Source of the DNA: Hordeum vulgare subsp. vulgare
Taxonomy: Eukaryota > Streptophyta > Magnoliopsida > Poales > Poaceae
DNA: 64,000 nt
Direction of reading: 5' to 3'
Assembly (NCBI RefSeq): GCF_904849725.1
Contig: NC_058518.1
Span: forward strand, 392,881,581 to 392,945,580
Positions 33,260 through 45,573 of the stretch are shown one piece after another. How positions within the stretch are numbered: the stretch's first letter is position 1; each line of letters begins with the position of its first letter. A program made the position numbers and the translations under genes. The notes under the pieces are model-generated. The model saw only the letters and a list, made by a program, of their open reading frames with translations. It did not search any database and was not told the DNA's origin.

Positions 33260-34206
33260 CTAGATCACGAACTCGTCTAGCTCAATCGAGGTGAAGGACC
33301 ATCTATTCCTGCTAGTGTAATCAAACAAAAGTGGTGTAGTTAGACGGATCTCGCGAGTAGTAAGCTCGCCAAATCTTGTAATATAAACAAGGTTACCAAA
33401 CTCACAAGTCCTAGTAAAAAACTCATGCCTCTTCATAGCGGTAAGATCAAAGCTTATGAATGAAAAAGGTGTATCATTCGTGCCTACAGTGCGCCCGAGG
33501 TGCTCAAGGATAAGCGTGGCATAAATGCCACCAAAGTGAGGCCCTTTGCCGCTGTTAGCGACGAGGCAACGAGCAATCAAAGCACCAATATTATGTGTGT
33601 TATCTCCTAAGAGGGCAACTGCTAAGATAGCAAGATCCAGAGCCAAAATGTTGCTCGTGTTGTCACGAGCTAGCACCCCTCGAGCAATATAGTATGTGAA
33701 ATACCTGATGTGGGGAAACAAGATGCTGGAGGTCTTCCCCTGGTGAATGTCTCGCGGGTCCTTAATGCAAAGGGAAGCGAATAGGGATTTCAGATTGTAG
33801 GGCTGTACTTTCATTTTAGTTTTTATCATTGTGAAGACATGGTGAAGACATCCTCACATAATCTGAATTCAATCATGGAAGTTTTTATCATTGTATCTAA
33901 ACCAGTTGACAAAATAATAGGTGAGTTTTGGATATTGTTGCACACGTTGTGTTACGAGACTTGTCAAACCTGCAGCTGCACAGAGGTTATCGAACTCATC
34001 CTTAATACGTGCCGCCATAAGGAAATCTGAACACGGGTATGCCATGGCATGTGTCGTGTCCGCCTCGTGGAACAACTCTGGTGGCACGATATCATCATTG
34101 TAACTCGTCCTCACAGTAGAGAATTAAGCCGCAACTCTAGTTAGTCTATCGGTAGGCTCGGGTCTCTTCTTCCCAAGCCATCCTTTTGCTTCTCCAAACA
34201 AACTCA
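33260..34206 (-). pseudogene. Element C extra ORF, decayed homologue of the B extra ORF
   Basis: ATG at 34206, three bases after a predicted splice acceptor. An early TAA lies at about 34133. Then FLMAARIKDEFDNLCAAAGL (34114-33869) aligns with B's N-terminal third, a stop follows, and 33829-33260 carries HFGGIYATLILEH in the place of B's GGIYATRLARH. The middle is shorter than in B. Divergence at the protein level with retained layout suggests that the ORF was functional in the common ancestor. Confidence 0.7.
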
Positions 34207-34209
34207 TTT

Positions 34210-34429
34210 CTGAAATTTTTGGTTCATCACAAAAATGGAGGTTTAAGCAAAATGAGTTGGAGCAAACTATTCTACTCACTTCCCTCATGCATAAACTTGC
34301 GTCAAAACTTCATAAATAAATTCCTAATCATGCATGCAAGCTCATATGAACAGCACCAAGAACTCCTAAATACTCACAAATAAGACCAACAATCAAAAAT
34401 TTAATTGGGGGAGTGGAGGAGTCACATAC
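34210..34429 (-). other. Predicted 5'UTR intron before the extra ORF of element C
   Basis: Donor GTATGTGACTCC after CCTCCTTG, acceptor AATTTCAG, 220 bases. Matches the position and donor context of the 232-base intron in B. Confidence 0.62.
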
Positions 34430-34770
34430 CAAGGAGGAAATGCTCAAATTCTCAATGCAAATGATGGGATGTAGAGAGAGATTGAAATTTTCCACCAAGA
34501 ACAGCAAGAACTCGAACTCTAGGAGAAAAATCGGGATTTTGGGAGTGAGAGGGAGAAGGGAGGAAGAAGTACCTCGAAAGGAGACCAGGTGGGCCCAGAC
34601 GACCTATGGGCGTGGCCAGGGGGGAGGCCGCGCCAGTTGGCCGCCTGGACCAAGGGTGGCCCTCCTGGCTGGATCCAGGTGCCCCTGCGTCTCTTATTTG
34701 ACACAAATTTTTATTATAGTTTTTATGGAATTTTTCTCACAACTTCACTTTTGAAAAGAATTCGAAGTAC
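34430..34770 (-). promoter_or_regulatory. LTR-promoter-like segment and leader exon of element C
   Basis: A GC-rich block at about 34575-34760 (GTGGCCAGGGGGGAGGCCGC type sequence) resembles C's own LTR at about 30975-31140. It is followed on the minus strand by CT-rich leader sequence whose TTCTTGCTGTTCTTGGTGGA resembles the B leader. Weaker than in B. Confidence 0.45.
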
Positions 34771-34994
34771 CGAAAGCTGCAAAACTTTCGAAAAGCTCGA
34801 AACAATGGTTAAACATATGAAGCTTCAAAAACATAAAACTTTGGTACAGCTAGGAGGATGAAACATAAAAGAAATGAAAACATAACAACCTTCTCTTTTC
34901 ACTCATATAATACATATTTGTTAGAAAGGTTGATCAAGTCTTACTACCAAACAGGTGTTATATTGAGCAAAAAGTTTCACTTCTTATAAAGACA

Positions 34995-35827
34995 TCATGG
35001 TACCTTTATTTCAATGGATATTGTCCCCACCATAATGGTTTTGTATTTGTCGTGCACATGTAGAGGACAATCCCACTCTCCAACCTTCACAGTCTCAATA
35101 TTCTCAACAGAATTAAGGTAATGCCTTTTATCAATCTTCTTCAGAAAATATACCGTGTGCTCCTTCTCATTAACGTTGAAAGTCACCTTTCCTTTATTGC
35201 AATCAATAATAGCACCTGTGGTGTTAAGAAAAGGTCTACCAAGAATAATAGACATGCTCCCATCCTCGGACATGTCAAGCACAACAAAGTCAGTAAGGAT
35301 CAAGCAATTAGCAACTTCAACACGAACATCTTCACAAATACCAACAGGAACGATTGTTGACTTATCAGCATTTGAAGAGAGATATCTGTAGGGATTAGTT
35401 TATCTAGACAAAGCCTTTTGTAAAGAGAGAAAGGCATAACACTCACTCCTGCACCAAGATCACATAAAGCAGTTCTGACATAATTATTTTTTATGGAGCA
35501 AGGAATGGTGGGTATACCTGGATCACCAAGCTTCTCAGGAATCTTACCACTGAAGGAGTAATTAGTGAGCATAGTAGATATTGCCTCATTAGGAACTTTT
35601 CTTTTATTAGTAACAATATCTTTCATATACCTTGAGTACGGAGGCAACTTAATAGCATCAATCAAAGGAATTTGAAGAAAAAGAGGTTTCATCCATTCAC
35701 AAAATTTATTGTAATGCTCTTCTTCTTTGGTTTTGAAAGACTTACCTCGGAAGGGAATTGATTTATGTACCCATGGTTCTCTTTCCTTCACATGTCCTCT
35801 TGCAACAAAATATTCTCTAGTATACAT
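34995..35827 (-). pseudogene. Element C protease, frameshifted
   Basis: 35300-35827 carries MKDIVTNKRKVPNEAISTML and ALCDLGAGVSVMPFSLYKRL. A frameshift near 35380 separates it from 34995-35303 with IILGRPFLNTTGAIIDCNKG. The frame ends at 34995, the codon position where B also stops after the protease. Confidence 0.82.
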
Positions 35828-36727
35828 CTTGCACTTGTCGGGTTCTTCTTCTTCTTTTACTTCAGGAGGATCATTCTTCTCATTATCTTTATCAGGTTCA
35901 GCACCATCTTCAGTTTCACCATCGGAAATAGATATACTATTAGGATCAACAATAGGTTCCTAATCAATTATGGGATCATTGGAGTTGTCAGCTTCCTTGT
36001 GTGTCTTCTTCTTTCGGGCGCTGACGGCGTCTTCTTCCTGCAATTGAGAATCTTGCTCGATCCTCTTTGGATGCCCCTCCAGATAGAGGGGGTCCTCGGT
36101 GTGTTTACCTCCTCGGGTCTTTATACCATATGTCTGTGTATCAACTTGTTTGGCATTGTTAGCAAGAAAATCATTTTGCACATTAGAAACTTGTTCTAGC
36201 TGAGTTTGAACCATATGAAAATGCTTAACAAGACATTTAACATCATTAACAGTTCTACTTAAAACATCAAGCAAACTTTTGATAGCAAGGGAATTATCAT
36301 GCAATTGGCTTTGAATCCTCTCATTAAAATGATTTTTCTTGACAATAAAATTATCAAGCTCATCTAAACATTGATTAGGGGGCTTACCATGAGGGATGTC
36401 ACTTGCATTGAATTCTAAAAGAGACTGTACCTCTACCATAGGTGGGTGAGTGGTAGGCTCACATAATTTCTCAATAGGAGGTAGATTCTTCACATCTTCA
36501 TCTTTAATACCTCTTTCTTTCATAGACTTCTTGGATTCTTGCATAACTTCGGGGCTCAAGAAAAGCATGCCCCTCTTCTTAGGTGGTGGAGGTGGTTCAG
36601 GAACGGACCAATCGTCATAATTTTTAGCTATCTTGCCCATTAGTTCTTCAGCACCGTCGGGTGTTCTTTCCTTGAAAACACAACCAGCACAACTATCCAG
36701 ATAGGTTCTAGATTCATCGGTTAGACC
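35828..36727 (-). pseudogene. Element C gag C-terminal region, cut by element F
   Basis: 35960-36640 is open and shows SPEVMQESKKSMKERGIKDE and GHPKRIEQDSQ, matched in B. A stop at 35960 precedes an acidic linker leading into the protease. Upstream, codons continue to 36727 (cysteine-containing stretch homologous to LDSCAGSVFRERT of B), where F is inserted. Confidence 0.78.
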
Positions 36728-38499
36728 TGTTGGAAATATGCCCTAGAGGCAATAATAAAATGGTTATTATCGTATTTCCTTGTTCATGATAATCGTCTAT
36801 TGTTCATGCTATAATTGTATTAACAGGAAACAGTAATACATGTGTGAATAAATAGATCACAATGTGTCCCTAGCAAGCCTCTAGTTGGCTAGCTCGTTGA
36901 TCAATAGATCATGGTTTCTTGATCATGGACATTAGATGTCATTGATAACGGGATCACATCATTGGGAGAATGATGTGATGGACAAGACCCCTAAGCATAG
37001 CACTAGATCGTATTGTTCGTATGCTAAAACTTTTCTAATGTCAAGTGTCTTTTCTTTTGACCGTGAGATTGTGCAACTCCCGGATACTGTAGGAGTGCTT
37101 TGGGTGTATCAAACCTCACAACGTAACTGGGTAACTATAAAGGTGCACTACGGGTACCTCTGAAAGTGTATGTCGGGTTGGTACGAATCGAGATCGGGAT
37201 TTGTCACTCCGTGTGACGGAGAGGTATCTCTGGGCCCACTCGGTAGAACATCATCATGAGCTCAATGTGACTAAGGAGTTAGTCACACGATGACGTGCTA
37301 CATAACGACTAAAGAGACTTACCGGTAACGAGATTGAACAAGGTATAGGTATACCGACGGTCGAATCTCGGGCAAGTACTATACCGACAGACAAAGGGAA
37401 TTGTATACGGGATTGATTGAATCCTTGACATCGTGGTTCATCCGATGAGATCATCGTGGAACGTGTGGGAGCCACCATGGGTATTCAGATCCCGCTGATG
37501 GTTATTGGCTGGAGAACGTCTCGGTCATGTCTGCATGCTTCCCGAACCCGTAGGGTCTACACACTTAAGGTTCGATGATGCTAGGGTTATAGGGAAATGT
37601 TATACGAGGTTACCGAAAGTTGTTCGGAGTCCTGGATGAGATCCCGGATGTTACGAGGAGCTCCGGAATGGTCCGGAGGTAAAGATTGACATATAGGATG
37701 GATGGTTTTGGACACCGGAAATGTTTCAGGCGTCGCCGATAGCGTACCGGCACCACCGGGACCACCGGAAATGGTCCCGGGGGCCCACCGGGAGGGGCCA
37801 CCAGGCCCAAGAGGTAGCATGGGCCAAAAGGGGGCGGGAAACCAGCCCAAAGTGGGTTGGTGCGCCTCCCACAAGAGGCCCAAGGCGCAGGAGGGAGAGA
37901 GGGGGGGAAACCCTAGCGCTGGTGGGCCTAAGGCCCACCTAAGGGGTGCGCCACCCCCTCCCCCTGCCCTAGCCGCCACACCTCCCATCTGGGGGGCTGC
38001 CGCACCACCTAGGGGGGAAACCCTAGGGGTGGCACCCCCCTCCCCTCCTCCTATAAATAGAGAGGGGTTTTGGGCTGTTTTCTACACCGTTTCTTCTCCT
38101 CTCGGCGCAGCCCTGCTCACCTCCTTCCTTCTCCTCCCACGGTGCTTGGCGAAGCCCTGCCGGGAGACCTCGTCTCTCCATCGACACCACGTCGTCGTGC
38201 TGCCGGAGATCTTCCCCAACCTCTCCCTCCTCCTTGCTGGATCAAGGTGCCGGAGACGTCACCGGGCTGCACGTGTGTTGAACGCGGAGGTGTCGTGGTT
38301 CGACACTAGATCGGAATCTCACCGCGATCTGAATCGCCGCGAGTACGACTCTAGCAATCACGTTCTAGCAACGCTTCCGCTTAGCGATCTTCAAAGGTAT
38401 GAAGATGCACTCACCCCTCTCTCGTTGTTGGTCTCTCTATAGGAAGATCTAAATATGCATAGGAATGTTTTTTTTGAATTTATGCTACGTTACCCAACA
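36728..38499 (+). repeat. 5' LTR of element F
   Basis: 1772 bases, TGTTGGAAATATGCC to TTACCCAACA. Characteristic BARE/Angela start. It differs in sequence from the LTRs of E and I, so it is another subfamily. Confidence 0.93.
38052..38059 (+). promoter_or_regulatory. TATA box of element F 5' LTR
   Basis: TATAAATA in the context CTCCTATAAATAGAGAGG, in the second half of the LTR as in BARE-1. Confidence 0.75.
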
Positions 38500-38500
38500 G

Positions 38501-38513
38501 TGGCATCCGAGCC
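38501..38513 (+). promoter_or_regulatory. Primer binding site of element F
   Basis: TGGCATCCGAGCC, one base after the LTR end. It resembles the initiator-tRNA-Met-complementary site of copia elements with a few changes. Confidence 0.8.
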
Positions 38514-41500
38514 AGGTTTTCTATGCGTAGATTCTATGCACGAGTAGAACACAAAAGGTTGTGGGCGATGATTTGTCAATTGCTTGCCGCTACTAGTCTT
38601 ATTCTTTTCCGGCGGTATTCTGGTATGAAGCGGCCCGGACCGACCTTACACGTACGCTTACGTGAGACTGGTTCCACCGACAGACATGCACACCATGCAT
38701 AAAGGTGGCTAGCGGGTGTTGATACGTCTCCAACGTATCTACTTTTGCAAACTCTTTTGCCCTTCTTTTGGACTATAATTTGCATGATTTGAGTGGAACT
38801 AACCTGGACTAACGTTGTTTTCAGCAGAATTGCCTTGGTGTTATTTTTGTGCAGAAATCAAAGTTCTCCAAACGTCCTGAAAATTTACGGGGAGCAGTTT
38901 TGGAAAATATCAAAAATATCTGCGCCAAGTTCCACCTCAGGGGGTGGGCCAGTGGGCCACAAGCCCCTGCTCCGCCACCACCCCCTGGTGGCGGTGGGCA
39001 GGCTTGTGGGGCCCACAGGCACCTGCCGCCCCCAACTCCAGCTCTATAAGTTGCCTTTCGTCCGAGAAAAAATAAAAAGAGAAGTTTTCGTCGCGTTTTA
39101 GATACGGAGGCGCCGACACCACCTGTTCTTCATCTGGAGGGCAGATCTGGAGTCCGTCTTGGGCTCCGGAGAGGGGAAATCGTCACCATCGTCATCATCA
39201 CCCTTCTTCCCTCTCCAATTCCATGAAGCTCTTCGTCATTCGTGAGTAATCTATTCATAGGCTCGCTCGGCGGTGATGAGTAGGATGAGATCTATCATGT
39301 AATCGAGTTATTTTTGATGGGGATTGATCCCTAGTATCCACTATGTTCTGAGATTTGATGTTGCTACTACTTTGCCATGCTTAATGCTTGTCACTAGGGC
39401 CCGAGTGCCATGATTTCAGATCTGAAACTATTATGTTGTCACCAATATATGTGTGTTTTAGATCCGATCTTGCAAGTTGTAGTTACCTACTATGTGTTAT
39501 GATCCGGCAACCCCGGAGTGACAATAACCAGAACCACTCCCGGTGATGACCATAGTTTGAGGAGTTCATGTGTTCACCAAGTGCTAATGCGTTGGTCCGG
39601 TTCTTTATTAAAAGGAGAACCTTAATATCCCGTAGTTTCCTTTTGGACCCCGCTGCCAAGGGAGGGATGGACAATAGATGTCATGCAAGTTCTTTTCCCT
39701 AAGCACGTATTACGACACACGGAATGCATGCCTACATCACATTGACGAACGGTAGCTAGCCACATATCTCTCCGTGTTATAGCTGTTGCATGATGAATAT
39801 CATCCAAACAAATCACCGACCCATTGCCTACGAGTTTGTCCTACTATTGTTACTTGTCTTGCTCTGCTGCTGCTACTACTGTTGCTACTCTTATTACTTG
39901 TCTTGCTCTACTGTTGCTACTACTGTTGTTACTTGTTTTGCTCTGCTGCTGCTACTACTGTTGCTATTACTGTCGCTTGCTACTGTTCTACTTGCTACTG
40001 CTGTCACTACTGCTGTTCCTTGCCACTGTTATTGCTCGTTACACTGCTGCTACCTGCTACACTGTTGGTTCGCTGACCGTTGACGGGAACTGACAACTTC
40101 CGTCAACGCGGCAACGAAGGCGCCATTGATACAATTGTTAGGAATAGTCTGCCGTCAACAGATCGTTTCTGACACTGTTTTTATCATACTACTTTGTTGT
40201 TACTAATGTGCTTGCAGATACTAATCTTTCAGGTGTGGTTGAATCCGACGAATTCAGCTGCTAATACTCAAGAGTATTCTCTCACCTCGTGTGGCTAATC
40301 AACAAATTGGGTCGAATACTCTACCCTCGAAAACTTTTGTGAACCCACGCGCTGGTGGGCCATCAACAACATTCTTCTAGTTCCATTACTGGGGAGTGCT
40401 TTCAGCATTCTTCTGGTGCCGTTGCGGGAGAAGGTTTGTTGTCATAAACATTCGTCTAGCTAACGCCAGAGATTGCACGATCTGGTGTTTGTCTCTCCTA
40501 CTCTAGTCGGATTGGATTTGATGAAAAGGGTCCTTATGAAGGGTAAATAGCTTTGGCATATCATCGTTGTGGTTGTCGCGTAGGTAAGAAGACGTTCTTG
40601 CTAGAAACCCAAATCAGCCACGTAAAACTTGCAACAACAATTAGAGGACGTCTAACTTGTTTTTGCAGGGTTTGACATGTGATGTGATTTGGCCAAAGTT
40701 GTGATGTTGCATGTATGATGTATGAGATTATCATGTTATTGTAATAGGTTTCACGACTTGCATGTCGATGAGTATGACAACCGGCAGGAGCCATAAGAGT
40801 TGTCTTAATTTATTGTATGAGATGCAACGCCATGTGCTTACTACTTTTACTTCATTGCTAATGGTTAGCTATAGTAGTAGTGATAGTAGTAGTTGGCGTG
40901 ACGACTTCACGGAGACACGATGATGGAAATCATGATGATGGAGATCATGGTGTCACGCCGGTGACAATGATGATCATGCGATGCCTGAAGATGGAGATCG
41001 AAAGAGCAAAGATGATAATGGCCATATCATGTCACTATATGATTGCATTGTGTTGTTTATCATGTTTTTCATCTTATTGCTTAGAATGACAGTAGCATAA
41101 TAAGATGATCCCTCTTAAAATTTCAAGAACGTATTCCCCTAAGTGTGCACCGTTGCGAAGGATCGTTGTCTCGAAGCACCACGTGATGATCGGGTGTGAT
41201 AGTTCTAACGTGCGCATACAACGGGTGTAAGCCAGATTTACACACGCGAAACACCTAGGTTGAGTCGATGAGCTTAGCATGTGCATACATGACCTCGAAT
41301 ACAAGAGACCGAAAGTTCGAACATGAGTCGTATGGTTGAATACGATCAGCATGAAGTTGCTCACCATGATGACTAGTCCGTCTCACGTGATGATCGGACA
41401 CGGGTTAGTCAACATGAATCATGTATCACTTAGATGACTAGAGGGATGTCGATTTAAGTGGGAGTTCATACTTAATTTGATTAAATGAACTTAATTGTCA

Positions 41501-41538
41501 TGAACTTAGTCTAAAAGTTGTCTTTATAAATATTGTAG
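38514..41538 (+). other. Element F untranslated leader, interrupted
   Basis: Leader sequence 38514-38719 and 40484-41538, homologous to the leaders of E and I. No ORF that I would support. The insertion at 38720-40483 splits it. Confidence 0.75.
38720..40483 (+). mobile_element. Gypsy LTR insertion (solo LTR with extra tail) in F leader
   Basis: Starts TGATACGTCTCCAACG and is the reverse orientation of the B-type LTR. The recognisable LTR ends with CCATCA at 40365, and 118 further bases follow, including two PBS-like stretches (about 40375 and 40414, TGGTGCCGTTGCGGGAGAAG). The TSD ggtgt (38715-38719 and 40484-40488) fits only if the tail belongs to the insert. A trinucleotide-rich CTG/CTA region lies at about 39838-40075. 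TATA-like CTATAAG near 39044. Confidence 0.75.
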
Positions 41539-42480
41539 ATGGCCAACGTCAACCTCAATTTCAACGCATTCCTAGAGAAAAACAAGCTGAAAGATGATGG
41601 TAGAAACTATGCGGACTGGGTCCGCAACTTGAAGCTCATCCTTAAAGCAGCTAAAAAGGCTTATGTCCTTGATGCGCCGCTAGGTGACCCTCCCGCTCCC
41701 GCAGCAGCCCAAGACATTTTGAACGTCTGGCAAACACGGAGTGATGACTACTCTCTGGTTAGGTGTGGCATGCTATACAGTTTGGAAACGGGGCTCCAAA
41801 GGCGTTTTGAGCAACACGGTGCATATGAGATGTTCCAAGAGCTGAAACTAGGTTTTCAAGCTCATGCACGTGTCGAGAGATATGAAGTCTCCAACAAGTT
41901 CTTTAGCTGTAAGATGGAGGAGAACAGTTCTGTCAGTGAGCACATATTCAAAATGTCTGGGTTACACGGTCGTCTGACTTCACTTGGAGTCGAACTTCCG
42001 GATGATGCTATAATTGACAGAATCCTCCAGTCTCTCCCACCAAGCTACAAAGGTTTTGTGGTGAACTACAACATGCAAGGGATGGAGAAGACCATTCCCG
42101 AGTTGTACTCGATGCTCAAGTCTGCAGAAGTAGAAATCAAGAAAGAGCATCAAGTGTTGATGGTCAACAAGACCACCAGTTTCAAGAAGGGCAAGGGTAA
42201 GAAGAACTTCAAGAAAGACGGCAAAGCAGTTGCCGCGCCCGGTAAGCCAGATGTCGGGAAGAAGAAAAAGAATGGACCCAAGCCTGAGACTGAGTGCTTC
42301 TATTGCAAGGGAAAAGGTCACTCGAAGCGGAACTGCCCCAAGTACTTAGCGGACAAGAAGGCCGACAACGTTAAAGGTATATGTGATATACATGTTATTG
42401 ATGTGTACCTTACCAGCGCTTGGAGTAGCTCCTGGGTATTTGATACCGGTGATGTTGCTCACATTTCCAACTCAAAGTAG
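41539..42480 (+). CDS. Element F gag (copia), fused to the start of protease, ends at a nonsense codon
   Basis: ATG at 41539 opens MANVNLNFNAFLEKNKL, the BARE/Angela gag start. Gag core residues about 100-200 include KMEENSSVSEHIFKMSGL. The zinc knuckle CFYCKGKGHSKRNC sits at about residues 253-266. The frame continues into the protease active site FDTGDVAHISNSK (D-T-G), where TAG at 42478-42480 stops it. Element I has Gln at this codon. Gag and pol are in one frame here. It packages element RNA. Confidence 0.85.
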   Translation: MANVNLNFNAFLEKNKLKDDGRNYADWVRNLKLILKAAKKAYVLDAPLGDPPAPAAAQDILNVWQTRSDDYSLVRCGMLYSLETGLQRRFEQHGAYEMFQELKLGFQAHARVERYEVSNKFFSCKMEENSSVSEHIFKMSGLHGRLTSLGVELPDDAIIDRILQSLPPSYKGFVVNYNMQGMEKTIPELYSMLKSAEVEIKKEHQVLMVNKTTSFKKGKGKKNFKKDGKAVAAPGKPDVGKKKKNGPKPETECFYCKGKGHSKRNCPKYLADKKADNVKGICDIHVIDVYLTSAWSSSWVFDTGDVAHISNSK

Positions 42481-43902
42481 GAACTGCGGAATAAGCGGAG
42501 ACTGGCCAAGGACAAGGTGACGATGCGCGTCGGGAATGGCTCCAAGGTCGACGTGATCGCCGTCGGCACGCTACCTCTACATCTACCGTCGGGATTAGTT
42601 TTAAACCTTAATAATTGTTATTTAGTACCAGCTTTGAGCATGAATATTGTATAAGGGTCTTGCTTAATGCAAGACGGCTACTCATTTAAGTCAGAGAATA
42701 ATATATGAGTGATATGTTTTATGGTCATGCTCCGCTGGTGAATGGTTTATTCTTGATGAATCTCGATCCTTATGTTACACATATTAATAGTGTGAGTAAC
42801 AAAAGATGTAAAGTTGATAATGATAGTCCCACATACTTGTGGCACTGCCACCTTGGTCATATCGGTGTTAAGCGCATGAAGAAACTCCATACTGATGGAC
42901 TATTAGAGTCTCTTGACTTTGAATTATTTGACACATGCGAACCGTGCCTCATGGGCAAGATGACTAAGACTCCATTCTCAGGAATAATGGAGAGAGCGAC
43001 CGACTTATTGGAAATAATACATACTGATGTGTGTGGTCCAATGAACGTTGAAGCTCGCGGTGGCTACCGTTATGTTCTCACTCTCATCGATGATTTGAGT
43101 AGGTATGGGTATATCTACTTGATGAAGCACAAATCTGAGACGTTCGAAAAGTTCAAGGAATTTTAGAGTGAGGTTGAGAATCAACGTGACAGAAAAATTA
43201 AGTGTCTACGATCCGATCGTGGAGGAGAATATTCAAGTCACGAGTTTGGCACACACCTAAGGAAGTGTGGAATCGTTTCACAACTGACGCCGCCTGGCAC
43301 ACCGCAACGCAACGGAGTGTTTGAACATCGTAATCGCACTTTATTAGATATGGTACGATCTATGATGTCTCTTACCGACTTCTCGCTATCATTTTGGGGA
43401 TACGCATTAGAAACTGCAGCATTCACTTTAAATAGGGCACCGTCTAAATCCGTTGAGATGACACCGTATGAACTATGGTTTGGCAAGAAACCTAAGTTGT
43501 CGTTTCTTAAAATTTGGGGCTGCGATGCTTATGTGAAGAAACTTCAACCAGAGAAGCTCGAACCCAAAGCGAAGAAATGAGTATTCATAGGATACCCTAA
43601 GGAAACTATAGGGTATACCTTCTATCTTAGATCCGAAAGTAAAACCTTTGTTGCCAAGAACGGATCCTTTCTAGAGAAAGACTTTCTCTCGAAAGAAGTA
43701 AGTGGGAGGAAAGTACAACTTGATGAGGTAATTACACCCCCTCTCGAACGAGAAAGTATCGCAGCGTGCGAAATTGTTCATGTGGCGCCTACACCAACTG
43801 AAGAGGAAGTTAATGATAATGATCATGAAGCTTCGGATCAAGTTGCTACTAAACCGCGAAGGTCCAGAAGGGCACGCACCGCACCAGAGTGGTACGGCAA
43901 CC
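42481..43902 (+). pseudogene. Element F protease to integrase region, broken, cut by element G
   Basis: Protease continues to about 42660 with stops. The pre-integrase zinc domain HCHLGHIGVKRMKKLH with CEPCLMGKM (42705-43000) is clear. The integrase core begins HTDVCGPMN with the catalytic Asp; the second Asp and Glu motifs lie near 43215 and 43316 (the NGV.ER position reads NGVFEH, so the Glu is still present). Stops occur at about 42653, 42703, 43164 and 43578. Element G enters at 43903 inside the linker between integrase and RT. Confidence 0.83.
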
Positions 43903-45558
43903 TGCTACTGCAACAAAAGACGTTCCAACGGCGCCAAAAACAAGCGTGTTCACAGGAGACTATTCTTGATACTCCTCAGCAACGGCGCCAGGAATCCTTC
44001 TGCTACGGCTACGCCTTTAGGGACTTCCTTGGCAAATATGCAAAGGATTCCCCCATGGCCTTGGAGCCTTGCGTTGGTGTTCCCTCGAAGCAGAAAAGGT
44101 GATGTAGCACAGCGGCGGCAAGTATTTCCCTTAGTTTTGAGAACCAAGGTATCGATCCAGAGGAAGGATTGCGAAAAGCCACAAGTACCTGCACAAACAC
44201 AAAGAGCTTGCACCCAACGCTATGAAGGGGTTGTCAATCCCGTATAGATTGTTTGCAAAGTGAGAACTGAAAGCAACAAAGAAAACAAAGCAAAGTAAAA
44301 GTGAAAGTGGAGACGATAGTTGGGAATAGACCCGGGGGCCGTAGTGTTCACTAGTGGCTTCTCTCACGAAAGCAAGTAGACGGTGGGTGAACGAATTACT
44401 GTCGAGCAATTGATAGAACCGCGCAAAATCGTGACGTTATCTATGGCAATGATTATATCTATAGGCATCACGTCCAAAACAAGTAGACCGATACTTTCTG
44501 CATCTACTACTATTACTCCACACGTCGACCGCTATCCAGCATGCATCTAGTGTATTAAGTCCAATAGAACAGAGTAACGCCTTAAGAAAGATGACATGAT
44601 GTAGATGGACAATCTCATATCTACGATAAAAGCCCATCTTGTTACCCTTGATGGCAACAACACGATGGGTGCCTTGCTACCCGTTCTGTCACTGGGCAAG
44701 GTCACCACACGGTATGAACCCAAAACCAAGCACTTCTCCCATTGCAAGAATCATAGATCTAGTTGGCCAAACAAAACCCAAGACTCTGAGAGACTTACAA
44801 GGATATCAAATCATGCATATAAGAAATCAGCAAAGACTCAAATATAATTCATAGATAATCTGATCACAAATCCACAATTCATCGGATCACGACAAACACA
44901 CCGCCAAAGAGGATTACATCGGATAGATCTCCATGAAGATCATGGAGAACTTTGTATTGAAGATCCAAGAGAGAGAAGAAGCCATCTAGCTACTAACTAC
45001 GGACCCGTAGGTCTAAAGTGAACTACTCACGAGTCATTGGAGAGGCAATGATGTTGATGAAGAAGCCCTCCAGCTCCAAAGTCCCCTCCGGCAGGGCACC
45101 GGGAAGGGTCTCCAGATGAGATCTCGTGGAAATGGAAGCTTGCGGCGGCGGAAAAGTGTTTTCGTGGATCCCCTGATTTTTTCTGTGATTTTAGGGAATT
45201 TATAGGGCAAAGAGCTAGGGTAGGGGAGCGTCAGGGAGGCCACAAGCATGGTTGCGGTCCCCCGTTGGCCGCGGCAATAGGGCTTGTGGGCTCCCTGTGA
45301 GCCAACTTCCTTGGCCCTCAAGCCTCCCGATCTTCTTCCGTTCTGGAAAAAATTATTTCGGGGATTTTATTCCGTTTGGACTCCGTTCCAAAATTAGATC
45401 TGAAAAGAGTCAAAAACACAGAAAAAACAGGAACTGACACTTGGCACTCGATTAATAAGTTAGTCCCAAAAATACATAAAAGGTATATAAAACATCCAAT
45501 GTTGACAAGATAACAGCGTGAAACCATCAAAAATTATAGATACGTTTGAGACGTATCA
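43903..45558 (-). repeat. 3' LTR of element G
   Basis: 1656 bases, paired with 49137-50795. About eight differences in the first 165 bases by eye, so older than the E insertion. Includes PBS-like motifs at about 43931 and 43980. Confidence 0.92.
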
Positions 45559-45573
45559 AGCATCCCCAAGCTT
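45559..45573 (-). promoter_or_regulatory. Polypurine tract of element G
   Basis: AGCATCCCCAAGCTT on the + strand, directly inside the LTR, identical to D. Confidence 0.78.

Noticed and set aside
37702..38442. 246-codon proline/glycine-rich ORF
   Set aside because: Lies in the GC-rich part of the F 5' LTR over the promoter region. The composition explains the open frame.
39786..40093. Leu/Cys-rich ORFs
   Set aside because: Products of the CTG/CTA trinucleotide-rich part of a gypsy LTR; the same applies to 2165-2710 and 10419-10806.
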